Shown here piece after piece: positions 52,919-64,000 of a DNA stretch of 64,000 nucleotides. The position numbers and the translations under genes were made by a program. Within the stretch, counting starts at the first letter, position 1, and each line of letters begins with the position of its first letter. Under the pieces are notes generated by a model. The model ran no database searches, had not been told where the DNA came from, and was given only the letters and a program-made list of their open reading frames with translations. Source of the DNA: Alternaria dauci (lineage: Eukaryota; Ascomycota; Dothideomycetes; Pleosporales; Pleosporaceae); NCBI RefSeq assembly GCF_042100115.1, contig NC_091276.1, positions 1 through 64,000 of the forward strand, read 5' to 3'.

Positions 52919-54591
52919 GATACGGCGGCCACGAACTCAATCGACGTCGACGTTCTCGTGGTAGGCGGAGGATTCAGTGGCGTGTATGCGACATGGCGAT
53001 TACGAGACGAAGGTTTCAAAATCCACCTGTTTGAAGGCACTGAACGACTAGGCGGCGTATGGAGTAACAACACCTACCCTGGAGCTCGAGTCGATTCGGA
53101 GGTTCCATTCTACCAACTTTCCATCCCGGAAGTGTACAAGACATGGACGTGGTCTGAACGATTCCCCGGAGGCCAAGAATTGCAGGCCTACTTCGACGAT
53201 GTCGACAAAGTCCTGGATATCCAGAAGGACGCCACCTTCAATGCGCGAGTGAACAAGGCCACTTTCGACAATGAGCTAGGCCGTTGGACAGTGCAGACCG
53301 AACAAGGCCACGTCGCTACCTGCAAGCACCTGTTGCTGTGTACGGGCTCCACTCATATGCAATATATCCCGAGATGGGAAGGAATGAACCAATTCGCTGG
53401 AACGCTGCTGCACTCTAGCAAGTGGCCGAAGGGTGGCGTGATTGCGCACGGAAAACGAGTTGCCGTGGTTGGAAGTGGTTCAACAGCCCTCCAAATTGTT
53501 CAGGAGATGGCACGAGAAGCCAAACAACTCGTGACACTGATCCGCACACCAAACATGGCCCTCCCTATGAAACAGCAGAAGCTTTCTCCTGAGAATCAGG
53601 ATGCGATGAAGGGGTTTTTGAACGGCATGCTGAGGACAGCTGCACGGAGCGCATATGGTGGGCTCCCATGTAACCCACCGCCCGTTGCATCGCCGCAGAT
53701 GTTATCTGCAGAGGAGAGGGAGAAGTTTCTCGAAGAGCTGTATCAGCGCGGTGGCTTCAATTTTGCAGCTGGAAATTTCACGACTGCCTTGCTCGATCGC
53801 AAAGACAACCGCATGGTCTATGACTTTTGGGCGCGAAAAACGCGTGCGAGGATTCGAGATCCTGTGAAGCGAGATGTCCTTGCGCCTCTCGAGCCGCCGC
53901 ACCCCATCATTGCCAAAAGGAATGGTCTTGAGCACGACTACTACGAACTGTGCGATCAGGATCATGTCAGAGTGGTAGATCTAAAGAAGACGCCCATTGA
54001 GGCCTTTACCAAGGCAGGCCTGATGGTCGGAGGGGAAGAGATACCGCTTGACATCATCGTCCTGGCGACTGGCTTTGACACTTACACGGGCGCGTTCTCC
54101 ACGATGGGTGTCCAAGGCACCGATGGAAAGAATTTGATGGATCAGTGGAAGGATGGCGTTCGAACGCATCTTGGGTTGACGGCTCCCTATTACCCCAACA
54201 TGTGGATGATATACGGGCCTCAGGGTAAGCTTCGCCGCATGCTTGGCGAGATGACATGGCTAACAGCTGTACAGCGCCGACTGCCTTGGGCAACGGACCA
54301 ACGATAATCGAGGTTCAGGTCGACATTGCCGTGGACATGATCAAAAAGATTCGGGGGGAGAAGATCAAGTACCTCGATGCCAGGCCTGAAGCGGCACAAG
54401 CGTGGGCAGATGATATTGCAGCGGTGAGCAAGATGATGTTGTTTGAGGATGCGGACAGCTGGTATATGGGTGCAAACGTCCCTGGGAAGAAGCGGGAGAT
54501 ACTGAATTATGTTAAAGGTCTAGTCGAGTATGATAGATCGTGCAGGGCTGCAATGCCGGACTGGGACGGGTTTGTCGTTGAGAAGGAATGA
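52919..54591 (+). CDS. Baeyer-Villiger-type flavin monooxygenase, 5' end unresolved
   Basis: Two exons, 52919-54224 and 54275-54591, with a 50-nt intron (GTAAGC ... GGCTAAC ... TACAG) that restores YGPQAPTALGNGP, giving about 540 aa. The frame enters as DTAATNSIDVDVLVVGGGFSG (FAD-binding), followed by FAGTLLHSSKWP, the FxGxxxHxxxWP fingerprint of type I Baeyer-Villiger enzymes. The second Rossmann motif is VAVVGSGSTALQ. LATGFDTYTG is the conserved ATG segment. It probably inserts oxygen next to a ketone to give an ester or lactone. No in-frame ATG precedes the first motif before a stop, so a short upstream exon or loss of the start are both possible. It is probably part of the isocyanide synthase cluster. 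Confidence 0.85.
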
Positions 54592-55511
54592 AGGTGCGAC
54601 ACGAAGGGTTTGGTTTGGCCAATGCGGCCCTTACCTAGCGATACCCCGCACATGGCCTTCATTGCAACGTGCGGGCTAAGCGCATCTCAACAACCTCACT
54701 CAAGTTTACACGTCATACCTAAAGCAACTCAAGCTTAATAGAAATTCCCTTTCTTTGACAGACATCCGCAGACATGCTTCCGTGCGCATGACCTGTCATG
54801 CGGCAGTCGTTCACTGCTTCCTTGGAAAGCGGCAATTGCGATGCACCTATGCGACCCGGGTAGCGTCTTACCCCACCTCGAGTTACACTGTTGGCCTGCG
54901 AATTTACGTCTATATCTCCCTTACTTGACTTCACCGAATGCCCCAACACCAAGCAGTCACCAGAGATGGTTAGTAGGGTCAAGCCGTGTCGCGTCAGATG
55001 TTGCAAGCCACAATGATCGGACACGGATGTCCATAGCCCCTACACCATTGCCCATGAGCATACGCTCGGTTGGGCAATGCTTCCAACATTGGCGAAAGGC
55101 TCGGTCAATGGCAGCTGGCAACGTACACCATTATGCCCAATGCATCTTATCAAACGGTCTTCGCATGCACAGTAGTTGTGAGTCTCAGTTCTACCGAATC
55201 ATGTAGATTCCTCAGGCCAGAACACGGCTGAAGCGTGCTCTGACCGGTGTCCAAATTGGAGCTTAATTGCGCCTTCGTGCACTGTGATAGGATAAATTCG
55301 TATACTGATCGATGACTAGGTGAACACATAGAAGGATGTAGTACGACTACTTGAGGCAGCAGCCAGGTGCCTCCTTGCCTCAACTCCTCTGTCGCTCTGT
55401 CTTCCGAGAAAGGTCTCCCACTTTCTTGGAGTATATACCACCCTCGCCATTGATATGCTGTCAGTTTGCATTGCTTGTTAGATTATTCAACTTCACCAAC
55501 ATCACACAATC
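54592..55511. other. Intergenic, no gene seen
   Basis: Short frames on both strands without recognisable domains. It marks the right border of the candidate metabolite cluster. Confidence 0.4.
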
Positions 55512-57185
55512 ATGCCTGGCAGGCGTCTGGTAGTCTGTTGTGACGGAACTTTCCAAGACGGCAGTGGATCTGGACAACACACAAATGTTGTGCGCCTTCA
55601 AAGTTGTATCGCCAATATTCCTCGACAGCGCAAATTATACATTGAAGGAGTTGGAACCAACGAGACATTGACGCTTGAGAATGGGCTCAAAGGTCTCACT
55701 GGAGAGGGTACGGTTCGGGTCCTCAAGCTAAGTGCATTGCAATACCAACGTGTGGAAGGTCTACCGGAAAGGATAGGTCGCGCATACCAGTGGATCTGTC
55801 ACATGCGTTCGTGAGATGAACATTCCTGGGAGAGAGATGAAATTTATTTCATTGGGTTCTCACGCAGCGCCTGCATCGCAAGAGCTCTAGCTGTTCTGAT
55901 CAGCGACATCGGCATCATGTACCCATCCACCAACGTCCAATTTTGGCCCATCATTTGGGAAGAGTGGCACCGCCAGAGAACAGACAATTCACTTTGGCCA
56001 GCGACCTGGACCGGACTACATGAGGCTGGGCACACCAGGCACCTCAAAGTCAAGATAAAGGTTTGCGCTGTATTTGACACTGTCAACGCACTGTACTCCT
56101 CCGAGGGGCGCAGCTTCTGGTTTCTAAACGATCCGAAAGTCGAGGATTCCATCGAGAATGCCATCCAGGCTCTTGCTCTCCAAGAGCATCGCCATCTCTT
56201 TTCCCCAGAAGTCTGGCAGGGATTCGACGAACAGCAAAGTCTCGAACAATGCTGGTTCTTGGGTCATCACAGCGATGTTGGTGGAGGTAAAGTTGGTGCT
56301 AGCAACATTGCTCTGATCTGGATGATCACACAGATCAAGAAGTGCAGCGGTCTGGAATTCGATGAAACCAAGGTTTCAGACACTCTGGCCACAGTCGATC
56401 TCCTCAAACGTGGCAAATTTATCCTCAAAGACTCCGCTTTGTTACCTGAGGGAGGCGATCGTATACCTGGTAGATACGGGGAAGGAGTCGACCTTACTAA
56501 CGAGTCCGTGCATTGGAGCGTACATACTCTGCAACACCGGGGTCTGTACAAGAACCGAAGGTCGCGCCTACCGTCACAGCAACTTGCCTTGCAAGGCTTC
56601 GAGTGGGATGAGAACCAACCATCGGGTCCTTGCTGGTCCAACCGAGGCACGGACAAGCACATACCTGAACAGCGAGTTGAAGCGGAAGAGGCTCGACTCA
56701 TCCGAAAGTGGGTATCACAGCCCGAGCGATCATGGTTCTTACCAGACCATCATCTGCAGAGTGCGAGCAGCATTCCGTCTCAACCGGTACTGGCAAGCTA
56801 TGCTTCAACCAGCTATGCATCCCCAAGCACCCAAAGCTCGTACAGCAGCAATACGCCCGCCACGACCGGAATACTGAACAATATCGGTTCCTCTCATTAC
56901 ACGACTACAACATTGCCCAACGAGTCTAGCCATCCTATCATTGTCACGCCAGCTCACCTGGCAGCGTACGGAACGCGAAACCCTTCACAAGAGATTCCAG
57001 CCCAGGATGAAAGCTACTTGGACGGCAACAACGGTCTATTATGGAGTTTTGGCCCAAGACGGTTGACCTTGCATACGATAGATCCTGTGACGGGTGAGAG
57101 CCTCGTTGCACACTATTACTCTAGGGAGGACTTGAAAACATGGGGTTTTTATCGACAGAGCGGAGAGTTTGTTCGAATTGGTTGA
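55512..57185 (+). pseudogene. DUF2235 (Tle1-like) alpha/beta hydrolase with one in-frame TGA
   Basis: ATG at 55512; one frame of 558 codons interrupted by TGA at 55812-55814. Features of the DUF2235 family: RRLVVCCDGTFQDG at the N-terminus, RKLYIEGVGTNET, DEIYFIGFSRSACIARALA (GxSxx nucleophile elbow after the TGA), VCAVFDTV (a catalytic Asp candidate) and WFLGHHSDVGGG (catalytic His region). The family includes lipase-like enzymes; the substrate is unknown here. The C-terminal ~150 residues are Ser/Thr-rich and then a separate small domain. The TGA sits in a segment that is a few residues longer than usual, so a misread or tiny intron is possible, but no standard splice borders were found. 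A nonsense mutation is the simplest reading. Confidence 0.7.
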
Positions 57186-58507
57186 ATATTCTCGTGGGCG
57201 GGTGGTCTGCTTGCATCACGTACGTAGATGCAGGAGTGTAGTGTTGCTTTTCAACCTCCTGGGGGGCCTACTGTATCGCGATAATCATTGGGATGAGTTT
57301 TGGGGAACGGTTGATTGTACTAGTGATACATGCAATTCCGATGTTGTGTCCTTTCCGTACCTACTCATAATCACCAAAAAGTAACAAGCCAAAGTAGTGC
57401 CATTCCCACAACGCCAGCAACGCATACCCGGGTATCATTTCACACTTGACCAGAATCCTTGCAGAACGCCAATCCCATCATAATCAGATCCGTCACCACG
57501 GACATCCCAACGTATACCAACTCGCTAGGCCACCGATGCAGTATACCCTCGATTCAGCCGACGCACGGAGCCTCAGCCCTTGTACTTCCTCAACACATCC
57601 TCACTAACCCTCTTGACGCTCCTCGCCGATACGCTCCTCTCTCCGCGTTGTTTACTCTTGATGCTCGCTTCGTTGATGAGTCTATGTGTGCTGTCAGTCT
57701 AGATCCATCCCTCTTCCAATCTCCATCGCATTCCCGCCTGGCCCACGAGAGGACATGCCAATCCCATGCGCTCTTCCCCCACGACCTCTCTCTTTCCGCA
57801 TTCATTTCTCCTTTGATCGCGCGTCGTATTGTGTTGCGTCGCGTCGTGTCGCATCGTAGACTAGGCTATCGAATGGTGTATTGTGATAGATACGTACTCT
57901 TGCATGAACAACGCATAGTTGAGATAGATCTGTAACTGCAAATTAGTCTTCCATTCTCCCATACTCTATCTTCTGTTTTGCTGTTGTTGCGACGAACCAG
58001 TATATCTACATTCTTGCTCATCTGCCGGTTCGAATGCGCCTTGACAATCTTCTTGACGGTGCCACGGGGGTAGAGAGTTGGCGCCATGGTTATCTCTGGA
58101 GCGGACTGTACAAGAGCTTCGCAGCCAGTCGTTGGGTGGTATTCGCAAGAGGATATTCGCAGTGGGGTGCGGGGTCGGGGCGGGGGCACTTTGTTGTGAG
58201 AGATGCAGTGAGACGTGTTTGGGTTGACGTCGATGTTTGGCAGTGCAGTCCGTGCGTCGACGCGCTGGCACGTGGGAGGCTTGATACAACACCACTCATG
58301 CAGGGAGGAACGCAGGTAGGCCTAGACAGTGGCTGTCAAACTCAACAAACCCCCAATAGTCGTTTTAGCACATCACGTCGTAACTTGGAATGTTGAGGAC
58401 AAGCTCCGAAGAAAAGTCTCATGCGAGATTGCATCTACCAGGACTATCACAAGATAATGTTACACAAACGAGATGCTCCATCTAACTGCGCTACATGATC
58501 ACTGTAT
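57186..58507. other. Intergenic between accessory and core regions
   Basis: No convincing gene. A 158-codon + frame at 57459-57935 lacks any recognisable domain and has codon content of non-coding type. It may hold 3' UTRs of the flanking convergent genes. Confidence 0.4.
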
Positions 58508-60068
58508 CTACACCTTGAGGCCAAGATCCGCAGCATACGGTAGTACGAAGAGATCACCGACGGACGACACCGAGGCGGTGTTCTCGAGGAGCTCCTTGGC
58601 AGCCTAGACGCCGTGTTAGCACGTAGCACATAGGAAACGACATTGCAGCGACTCACCTTCTTGACGGACTCTTCTGTTACACCGTCAATCTTCTTGGCGA
58701 CCTCGTCGATCTGGTACGGTTGGGTGTTGTGGATCAGGCCGTTGCCAGTGAGCTCCAGACCAGCGCGGATGTCCTGGCCGTGCTCGAGCTCCTTGAACTT
58801 GGCGGCGGCCTTTGCCTTGGAGACCTCTTCGCTTGAGATCTCGCCGGCGGCGATCTTCTTGATAGCATCGACGGCGGCCTGGGCGGTTTGGGCAACAGCC
58901 TTGGCGGATCCGGTGATGGTGGTGTAGAGGAGGCCGGCGTCGGAGTAGATGGCGCTCGTGGTCCTGACCTTGGCGCCCGGAGCAGCGGCCTGGCCGAGCT
59001 TGGTGAAGCCCTGCGACCACTTGACGGCCGACTCTCCACCGAGCAGCGAGCTGAGGACGGCGATCTCAGGCTTGTAGAACTTGCCGGTAAGGGAGCTGGA
59101 GCCGGGGAAGGCAATGACCATGGCGTTGCCGCCGTCGTGCGCGATACGCTCCTCACCACCGTAGTACTTGGACTGGTCGGCTCCGATGCTGGGCTCCTGG
59201 ACGGCGGCGCTGGGCACGTTCTCGAAGAACTCACCGACCCACTTGGAGAACTCGCCGTGGTCGGCGCCGTTGGCTACGACGGCAAAGTTTGGCTTCGCGT
59301 AGGCAATCTTGGAGTACCACTCAATCGTCTCGGCGTCGAGGTACTTGGTGTAGGGCGTGGGGGCAGCCGAGGCGGTCGGGACACCGAGGCCGCGGTGGAA
59401 GGCGAGGCTGTGGGCGGACTGGGTGGCCATGTCGGTGACGCTGGCGAGGAACTTCTTGTGGGCGAAGTGGATCATGGGGAGGACTTCCTCGGCGTAGACG
59501 TGGGCTGTGGGGTGTCAATGGGAGCTCTGCCATGTGCTTGCGGGCTGCATACGCTGGTACTTGGTGGAGCTGGCGACCTCGCCGAGCAGCTCGACAAAGT
59601 AGGGCAGGTCGTCGCGGAGGAACTTTGCCTCGAGCACGAGGTTCTCGCGCGAGTGGTGGGCGTTGAGGCTGGCGCCCAGGAGCTCGGATTCGCGGACAAT
59701 GCGCAGCGTCGACCGTCTGTCGGTGCCCTATGCCACGGGTCAGTCGGCTCTGATAGCATTGATATGTAGGTGCATATATGTATATATATATGTATCTATA
59801 TACAACTCAGGTGTCGTACACGGAACGCAAAGTTGGCCAGGCCCTCGGTCAGGCCGGGCAGCGGCTGGAAGCGCGTGCCGGCCTTTGCGACGAGGGCGAG
59901 CGTCGTCGTGGGCCCGGCAAAGTCTCTGCTGGCGTACTTGACGCCCTTGGCCTCGCCGGACTGGTACTGGAAGGAGCCTGAAGCTGGGGCAGCGAGGCCG
60001 CGGCGCTGGCACTGCGGCAGGCGGGCTGCTCGCTGCGCGCCCCGGCAGGCGGTCGTTCGGGAGAGCAT
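58508..60068 (-). CDS. QCR2: Cytochrome bc1 complex core protein 2
   Basis: Four exons, 60068-59820, 59727-59553, 59504-58657 and 58603-58508, giving 455 aa. Residues 1-25 (MLSRTTACRGAQRAARLPQC) are a mitochondrial targeting peptide. The rest is an M16 peptidase-fold protein lacking the HxxEH zinc site, as usual for core 2: GVKYASRDFAGPTTTLALV, ANFAFRGTDRRSTLRIVRES, SELLGASLNAHHSRENLVLE and YAEEVLPMIHFAHKKF. Core protein 2 stabilises ubiquinol-cytochrome c reductase in the inner mitochondrial membrane. The length matches the family. Introns are 92, 48 and 53 nt with standard signals. This is a conserved housekeeping gene, divergent from RPC82, and marks the start of core chromosome. Confidence 0.93.
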
Positions 60069-60398
60069 CGTGTGGTAGGCGCCGGGCGGAGGGCTGGTGC
60101 GGGTGTGGGGGACGGCAATGGATGGAAAGACGTCTGGTGGTGAGGGCTGTCGGGAATGTTCGTCACAAAGTTGTTAGCCCGCCAAGCCGAGTAAGTGCCA
60201 TCGCTCCTGCCAGGATTGGCCGGAGCTGTGGGAAGGAACGGGCGCCGACGACCCCACCCGCTATCATTTTCCAGACCTAGCACCTCACTTTTGCACCCTC
60301 GCGACCACGACGACTGCACCTACATCTCTGTCCTCCACCAATGTCTCGGCGGTAGCACTACCCCCTCCTAGATATCTGGCAAATATCTAGGCCCAGAC
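60069..60398. promoter_or_regulatory. Divergent promoter region, QCR2 / RPC82
   Basis: 330 bp between two divergent housekeeping start codons, GC-rich and CT-rich next to RPC82. No specific site was assigned. Confidence 0.5.
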
Positions 60399-62609
60399 AT
60401 GTCGTACAACCAGCGAGAGACTCCGGTAAGATGCGCCGCCGCGCCCAGCCACATGAATCACAGCCAACCATGCTCCAGGTCCTTGCTGAACTCTGCACCT
60501 TCCTGGTCGAGGATGTCTACGGTGAACTTGCGGCTGTATGTTTGACCAAACACGCCCTCTGCGCACCGTCGCGCCCGAGCGCAGAAATCTTCTGAGTCCA
60601 GGCATGCGACGGACGCATCCACCCAACACTGTTCTGACTCCCCACAGCGCGTATACTCGATCCTCGCGCGCCATGGACGCCAGAGTCTCGCGTCCATCGC
60701 ACGCGCATCCTACCTGAACGGGCGGCAGATCAAGTACGGCCTCGTCATTCTGCTGCAGCAGCACCTCATCTTCCACTCCGGCAGCGATGCGCCCTTGACC
60801 TACTACGAAATCGACTGGCAGAACTCGTACGCAATCGTCCGCTTCGGCAAAGTAGTCAAGCTCGTCCAGGACCGCTTCGGCAAAAAAGCGGCAAACGTCA
60901 TGTCCAACCTCCTCGCTCTCGGCCACACGCGCATCGCCGATCTCAAGGACGCCTACTTCCCACCCGAAACCGAGAGCGACGACGACTCAGACGACGGCGC
61001 GGCCAACGGGGCAGGCTCCAAGCGGAAGCGTACCAACGGCAGCCACGTCAACGGCACGGCAAGGACGAACGGCGTCTCGAATGGCGTGCCGTCCGAGTTG
61101 GACGACGCAAAACCGAACCTCACAAACGGCCATGGCAAGACCAACGGCGTGCACAAGGCGGAAAAACCGTCCAAGGCCGACAGCGTAACCCACAACGGCG
61201 CGCCAGAAGAGCCCGGGCAAGAGCAGGATGAGAGCGACATTACCTCCGTCGACGAGCTTTACGAGCTCATACAGCTGCTGATAGAGCGTGGGTGGGTCAG
61301 GACAGTCACCGAAACACAGTACCTCTCCCCAGGCGACATGCACGACATGCTCTACCAAGAGTCCATCGAGCAAGACAACGCAGGCATCACACCGACCGGC
61401 ACCAAAGACAAAGATGTCGTCAACAGAGGAACCCTCGAACGCAAACGGGCCATGCGCGACGAATGGCTCACAGTCCCCAAATTCGCAAAGAGCGGATACT
61501 CCAACGGCGCCAACAAGCGCGTCAAGACGAACGGCGCAAACGGCTACGCCACGACCTCATCCGACGACGACCTCGTCATCCGCGTCAACCCGGAAAAGAT
61601 TGCAGTCGCCATGCGCTCAGAGCAGCTTGTCCACCTCGTTGAGCAACGTCTCGGCTCCGTTACCGCGCGCGTGTACCAGACCATGTTGCGCATGCTCGAA
61701 TCCAAGACACCGCGGTGCTGGGAAGAATGGCCCGATCCACCCTTGCCCGGCGGCGAACCCAGTGACACCTCAATCGACCCCCGTTTCCTTGTCACTGCGC
61801 GCGACGTCGCAACGAAGCTCAGCCGCGAGCGCAACGATCTCGACATCTTCGAGGGCATTGATCCCAATGCCGCTGTGCAAATTACGCGCAAAGGCCACGT
61901 CAACCGCACAAACATCTGGACGCAGCCGACGGATCCCGCAAAGCTGAATATGGAAGAGAGAACCAAGGTCGTAGACAAACACATTCAGATGCTCGCCGAA
62001 GACCCCTTTCACTTTGTCACCTGGCACTCCCGTGCCGGCTTCTCACAGTGGCACATTGAGTTTGACGAGATTGCGCGCCAGATTATACAGACGGAGATTG
62101 AAAATACCATTTCGGCGCGCAAAGGCTCGTTGGGGGTGAAGCTTGTGCGTGCGCTAAGGAAAAAGGGAAGATTGGATGAGAGGGCCATGTGCAACGTTAT
62201 GATGATGTCTGCCGCTGACGTCCGGGGTATCGTAAACGATCTCACGATCCAGGGCTTCGTCCAAACACAAGAGATTCCGAAGGTCGACCGGCGCGAAGCA
62301 AAACACTCGCTGCATCTCGTGTGGTACGATCGCCAGCGCGCGAGAGAAAAGTTGCTGCACGACACGTATAAAGGCATGGTAAGGATACTGCAGCGCATCA
62401 AGTACGAGAGGGAAAAGATCGAGTTTACGCTTACCAAAGCCGAGCGCTCGGATGTCATTGGCAACGAAGAAAAGTGGCTGAGCACGCGCGAGCTGGACGA
62501 CTTGCGCAAGTGGAAGGAGGTGCAGGAGAAGTTGTTGTTGCAGTTGATGCGCGAGGATGATCTGGTTGCTGCGTTGAGGGACTTTCACGGTCCGTTGGTG
62601 TCTGCGTGA
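60399..62609 (+). CDS. RPC82: RNA polymerase III subunit C82 (RPC3)
   Basis: Three exons, 60399-60425, 60479-60535 and 60648-62609, giving 681 aa. The 9-codon first exon (MSYNQRETP) and 19-codon second exon are placed by standard splice signals and frame. Winged-helix segments: VLAELCTFLVEDVYGELAAR, SLASIARASYLNGRQIKYGL and VILLQQHLIFH at the N-terminus; GSLGVKLVRALRKKGRLDER and ADVRGIVNDLTIQGFVQTQE towards the C-terminus. An acidic/Asn-rich insert lies at about residues 110-200. The last part has the family's coiled-coil-like helix (ELDDLRKWKEVQEKLLLQLM). The C82/C34/C31 subcomplex opens promoters in Pol III transcription in the nucleus. Length is close to the yeast protein. Confidence 0.93.
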
Positions 62610-63629
62610 TGGAACATGGGCAGAGCAAGAGTAGAGCAAGAGATGGTGTGCAGGCAAGGGAACAACTGACATGGGCGTTTCATGGTAGCGGGGCAACTTA
62701 CATATGTCTGGGTCGGTTTTTTTCGCTTCATTGCCCCCGGATCCAGACTCCAAAAAAGCATTCGGTACGACTGATACCCTTTGAGCATATGGGCGGCGTT
62801 TTCATATATTGGAAAGATCTAGCATTTCGCGGAGGAAAGACATGTAAGAGTTACATCTTTGCTGTAGATCACGCTATGTAGTATACACTTCAACGAGTTT
62901 GAGATCTTCTTCTGCATGAGAATACACTCGGTGTTGAGTATTATTCAAGTGCTACATCAGATCAACCTTGCACGGTGAGTATGCTTGCACGATAATGTAA
63001 TGATAGCTGGTTATATCTCTATCCTATGTGATTCACATCATGTAGTTGAACCCAAATCATCGTGACTTCATCGGCCGCAAAGAAGCGGCTAGGCCAGGCG
63101 CGCACCTTACATCTGAAGCCCATGTGTTCACCCGAGGTCGTGACCGACCAGCAGACTAGGTTCTTACACGTCTAGATAGGTCTAACTCTTCTGCTCCCTT
63201 TTGCGCGGTCGAGCAGCTTCGTCTTGAACAGTACGTACTTGTTCCACCCTTGTTGCCTAATTGTTGCGAGTATCACTTTCTAAGCGGCCTGAGTATTGTC
63301 GAAGTTGACTTCCTTGCCTTTGACTGTGGTTTTTGCCTTTGGAGTGCAGCAATGCTGTAGGAATAGGTTGATGAGCCTTTGCTTGTTGCTGGCCTCCTTT
63401 CCAAGGTTTGCAAGCCTTGAAAGTTCAACAAATAAAGTTCAACATAAGTAGGCAGAGAGGGTTTGCTACTATTAGGCTGATCTGCTGCTATATTTATATG
63501 CGAGGCGTAGTTGGAAGCGACTATTAACTAGTTTTGTGTTACAGTAGAGGTCTTCGCCCTAAAGGCGCGGGTATACAGTCGTGTATGCAGGGGCATTAGT
63601 ATGAAAGCAGCTATAGAGGTATGAATGAA
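62610..63629. other. Intergenic, no gene seen
   Basis: 3' flank of RPC82 and of the minus-strand gene at the right edge. No repeat or RNA gene recognised. Confidence 0.45.
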
Positions 63630-64000
63630 TCACACGAGTGTGATGACTTGTTTCTCAAGTCCGTGGAAGAGGTAATCTTCGTCTCGACTAACGAAGCCAA
63701 GATCAGCCAAACCAACTCTTCGAAATTGTTTGTCTGCTTCTGTCCTTTGCAGTATAAGACAATGCGCCATCACGTTTCTGTTACCGCGGCAAGGTGAGAC
63801 CTCTAGATAGAAGACTTGGAGAGGAAGATCGTCCCTTCGTCGATCAAGAAACCCCCTCAGCCCGAGGCGCCCATGTTCGGTTTCCAACCACGCTGTCATG
63901 TCATTTTCTTCTCTTCTGACCAGTGTTCCACCACCACGCAGTCTACCTCGAACGCATATGCTACTGCCAGGACACACTTTTCCGTATGGGTCCCGACCAG
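63630..64000 (-). CDS. C-terminal end of a HET-like protein (partial)
   Basis: The frame is open through the right edge of the window and stops at 63630, so only the last ~123 codons are visible. It reads GRDPYGKVCPGSSICVRGRL (a typical near-C-terminal segment of fungal HET-domain proteins), then VMAHCLILQRTEADKQFRRV and GLEKQVITLV. The HET domain itself would lie beyond 64000, so the assignment rests on the tail only. HET proteins act in heterokaryon incompatibility; many are of unknown role. Confidence 0.55.
   Translation of the reverse strand, partial: GRDPYGKVCPGSSICVRGRLRGGGTLVRREENDMTAWLETEHGRLGLRGFLDRRRDDLPLQVFYLEVSPCRGNRNVMAHCLILQRTEADKQFRRVGLADLGFVSRDEDYLFHGLEKQVITLV

Noticed and set aside
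57459..57935. 158-aa + strand frame
   Set aside because: No domain, signal peptide or coherent protein-like composition; it lies in an intergenic region between convergent genes.
58888..59769. 293-aa Gly/Val-rich + strand frame opposite QCR2
   Set aside because: Antisense shadow of the GC-biased QCR2 coding exons.

Overview
The window starts at a chromosome end, with terminal CCCTAA repeats at positions 1-137, and runs inward through a repeat-rich subtelomere into core genes. It suggests a filamentous ascomycete (Pezizomycotina, perhaps a dothideomycete). The reasons are the telomere repeat, short spliceosomal introns with GTAAG-type donors and CTAAC-type branch sites, two AT-rich blocks in which CA and TG dinucleotides are almost or largely absent (the mark of repeat-induced point mutation, RIP), telomere-linked RecQ-type helicase sequence, an isocyanide synthase-dioxygenase fusion and a HET-like fragment. 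The species cannot be named from the sequence alone.

Layout. 1-2,680: telomere, a 19-bp array, an AT-only RIP block, and a 22-bp array that goes from RIP-mutated to intact. 3.2-13.0 kb: two divergent helicase genes, an SF1 Upf1-like protein with four CCHC zinc knuckles and a SNF2-like protein, sharing a 1.1-kb promoter region. 13.3-17.2 kb: a 68-bp array, a gene remnant cut by a MITE-like element, and a 620-aa unknown protein. 18.1-24.2 kb: a 1169-aa unknown protein and a ParB/DUF3723-like gene. 24.3-25.4 kb: a 34-bp array. 25.4-30.0 kb: a second SNF2-like gene whose four introns all carry one short palindromic element. 31.0-36.0 kb: a telomere-linked RecQ-type helicase. 36.2-37.2 kb: a divergent unknown gene. 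37.9-39.5 kb: a 21-bp array and a second AT-rich block. 39.5-42.2 kb: a frameshifted aminotransferase and a gene remnant. 43-55 kb: a candidate secondary-metabolite cluster (isocyanide synthase/dioxygenase, MFS transporter, FAD hydroxylase, Baeyer-Villiger monooxygenase, with a secreted S9 peptidase alongside). 55.5-57.2 kb: a DUF2235 protein. 58.5-62.6 kb: the core genes QCR2 and RPC82, divergent. The right edge holds the end of a HET-like gene.

Two patterns tie the accessory part together. First, three neighbouring genes (ParB/DUF3723-like, SNF2-like, RecQ-type) are otherwise open along their length and broken only by in-frame TAA/TAG codons, six in all, each of which fits a glutamine codon changed by C-to-T in a CA context. 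Second, at least ten copies of a roughly 35-45-bp palindrome (GGGGGTA ... TACCCCC arms around a GAAA/TTTC core) lie between 26 and 38 kb. They occur in every coding intron of the SNF2-like gene, in its probable 5' UTR intron, in intergenic DNA, and once inside the RecQ-type reading frame. They behave like introner-like elements.

Exon structures were worked out by hand from splice-site motifs and frame continuity, without transcripts or database searches. Family assignments rest on recognised motifs.
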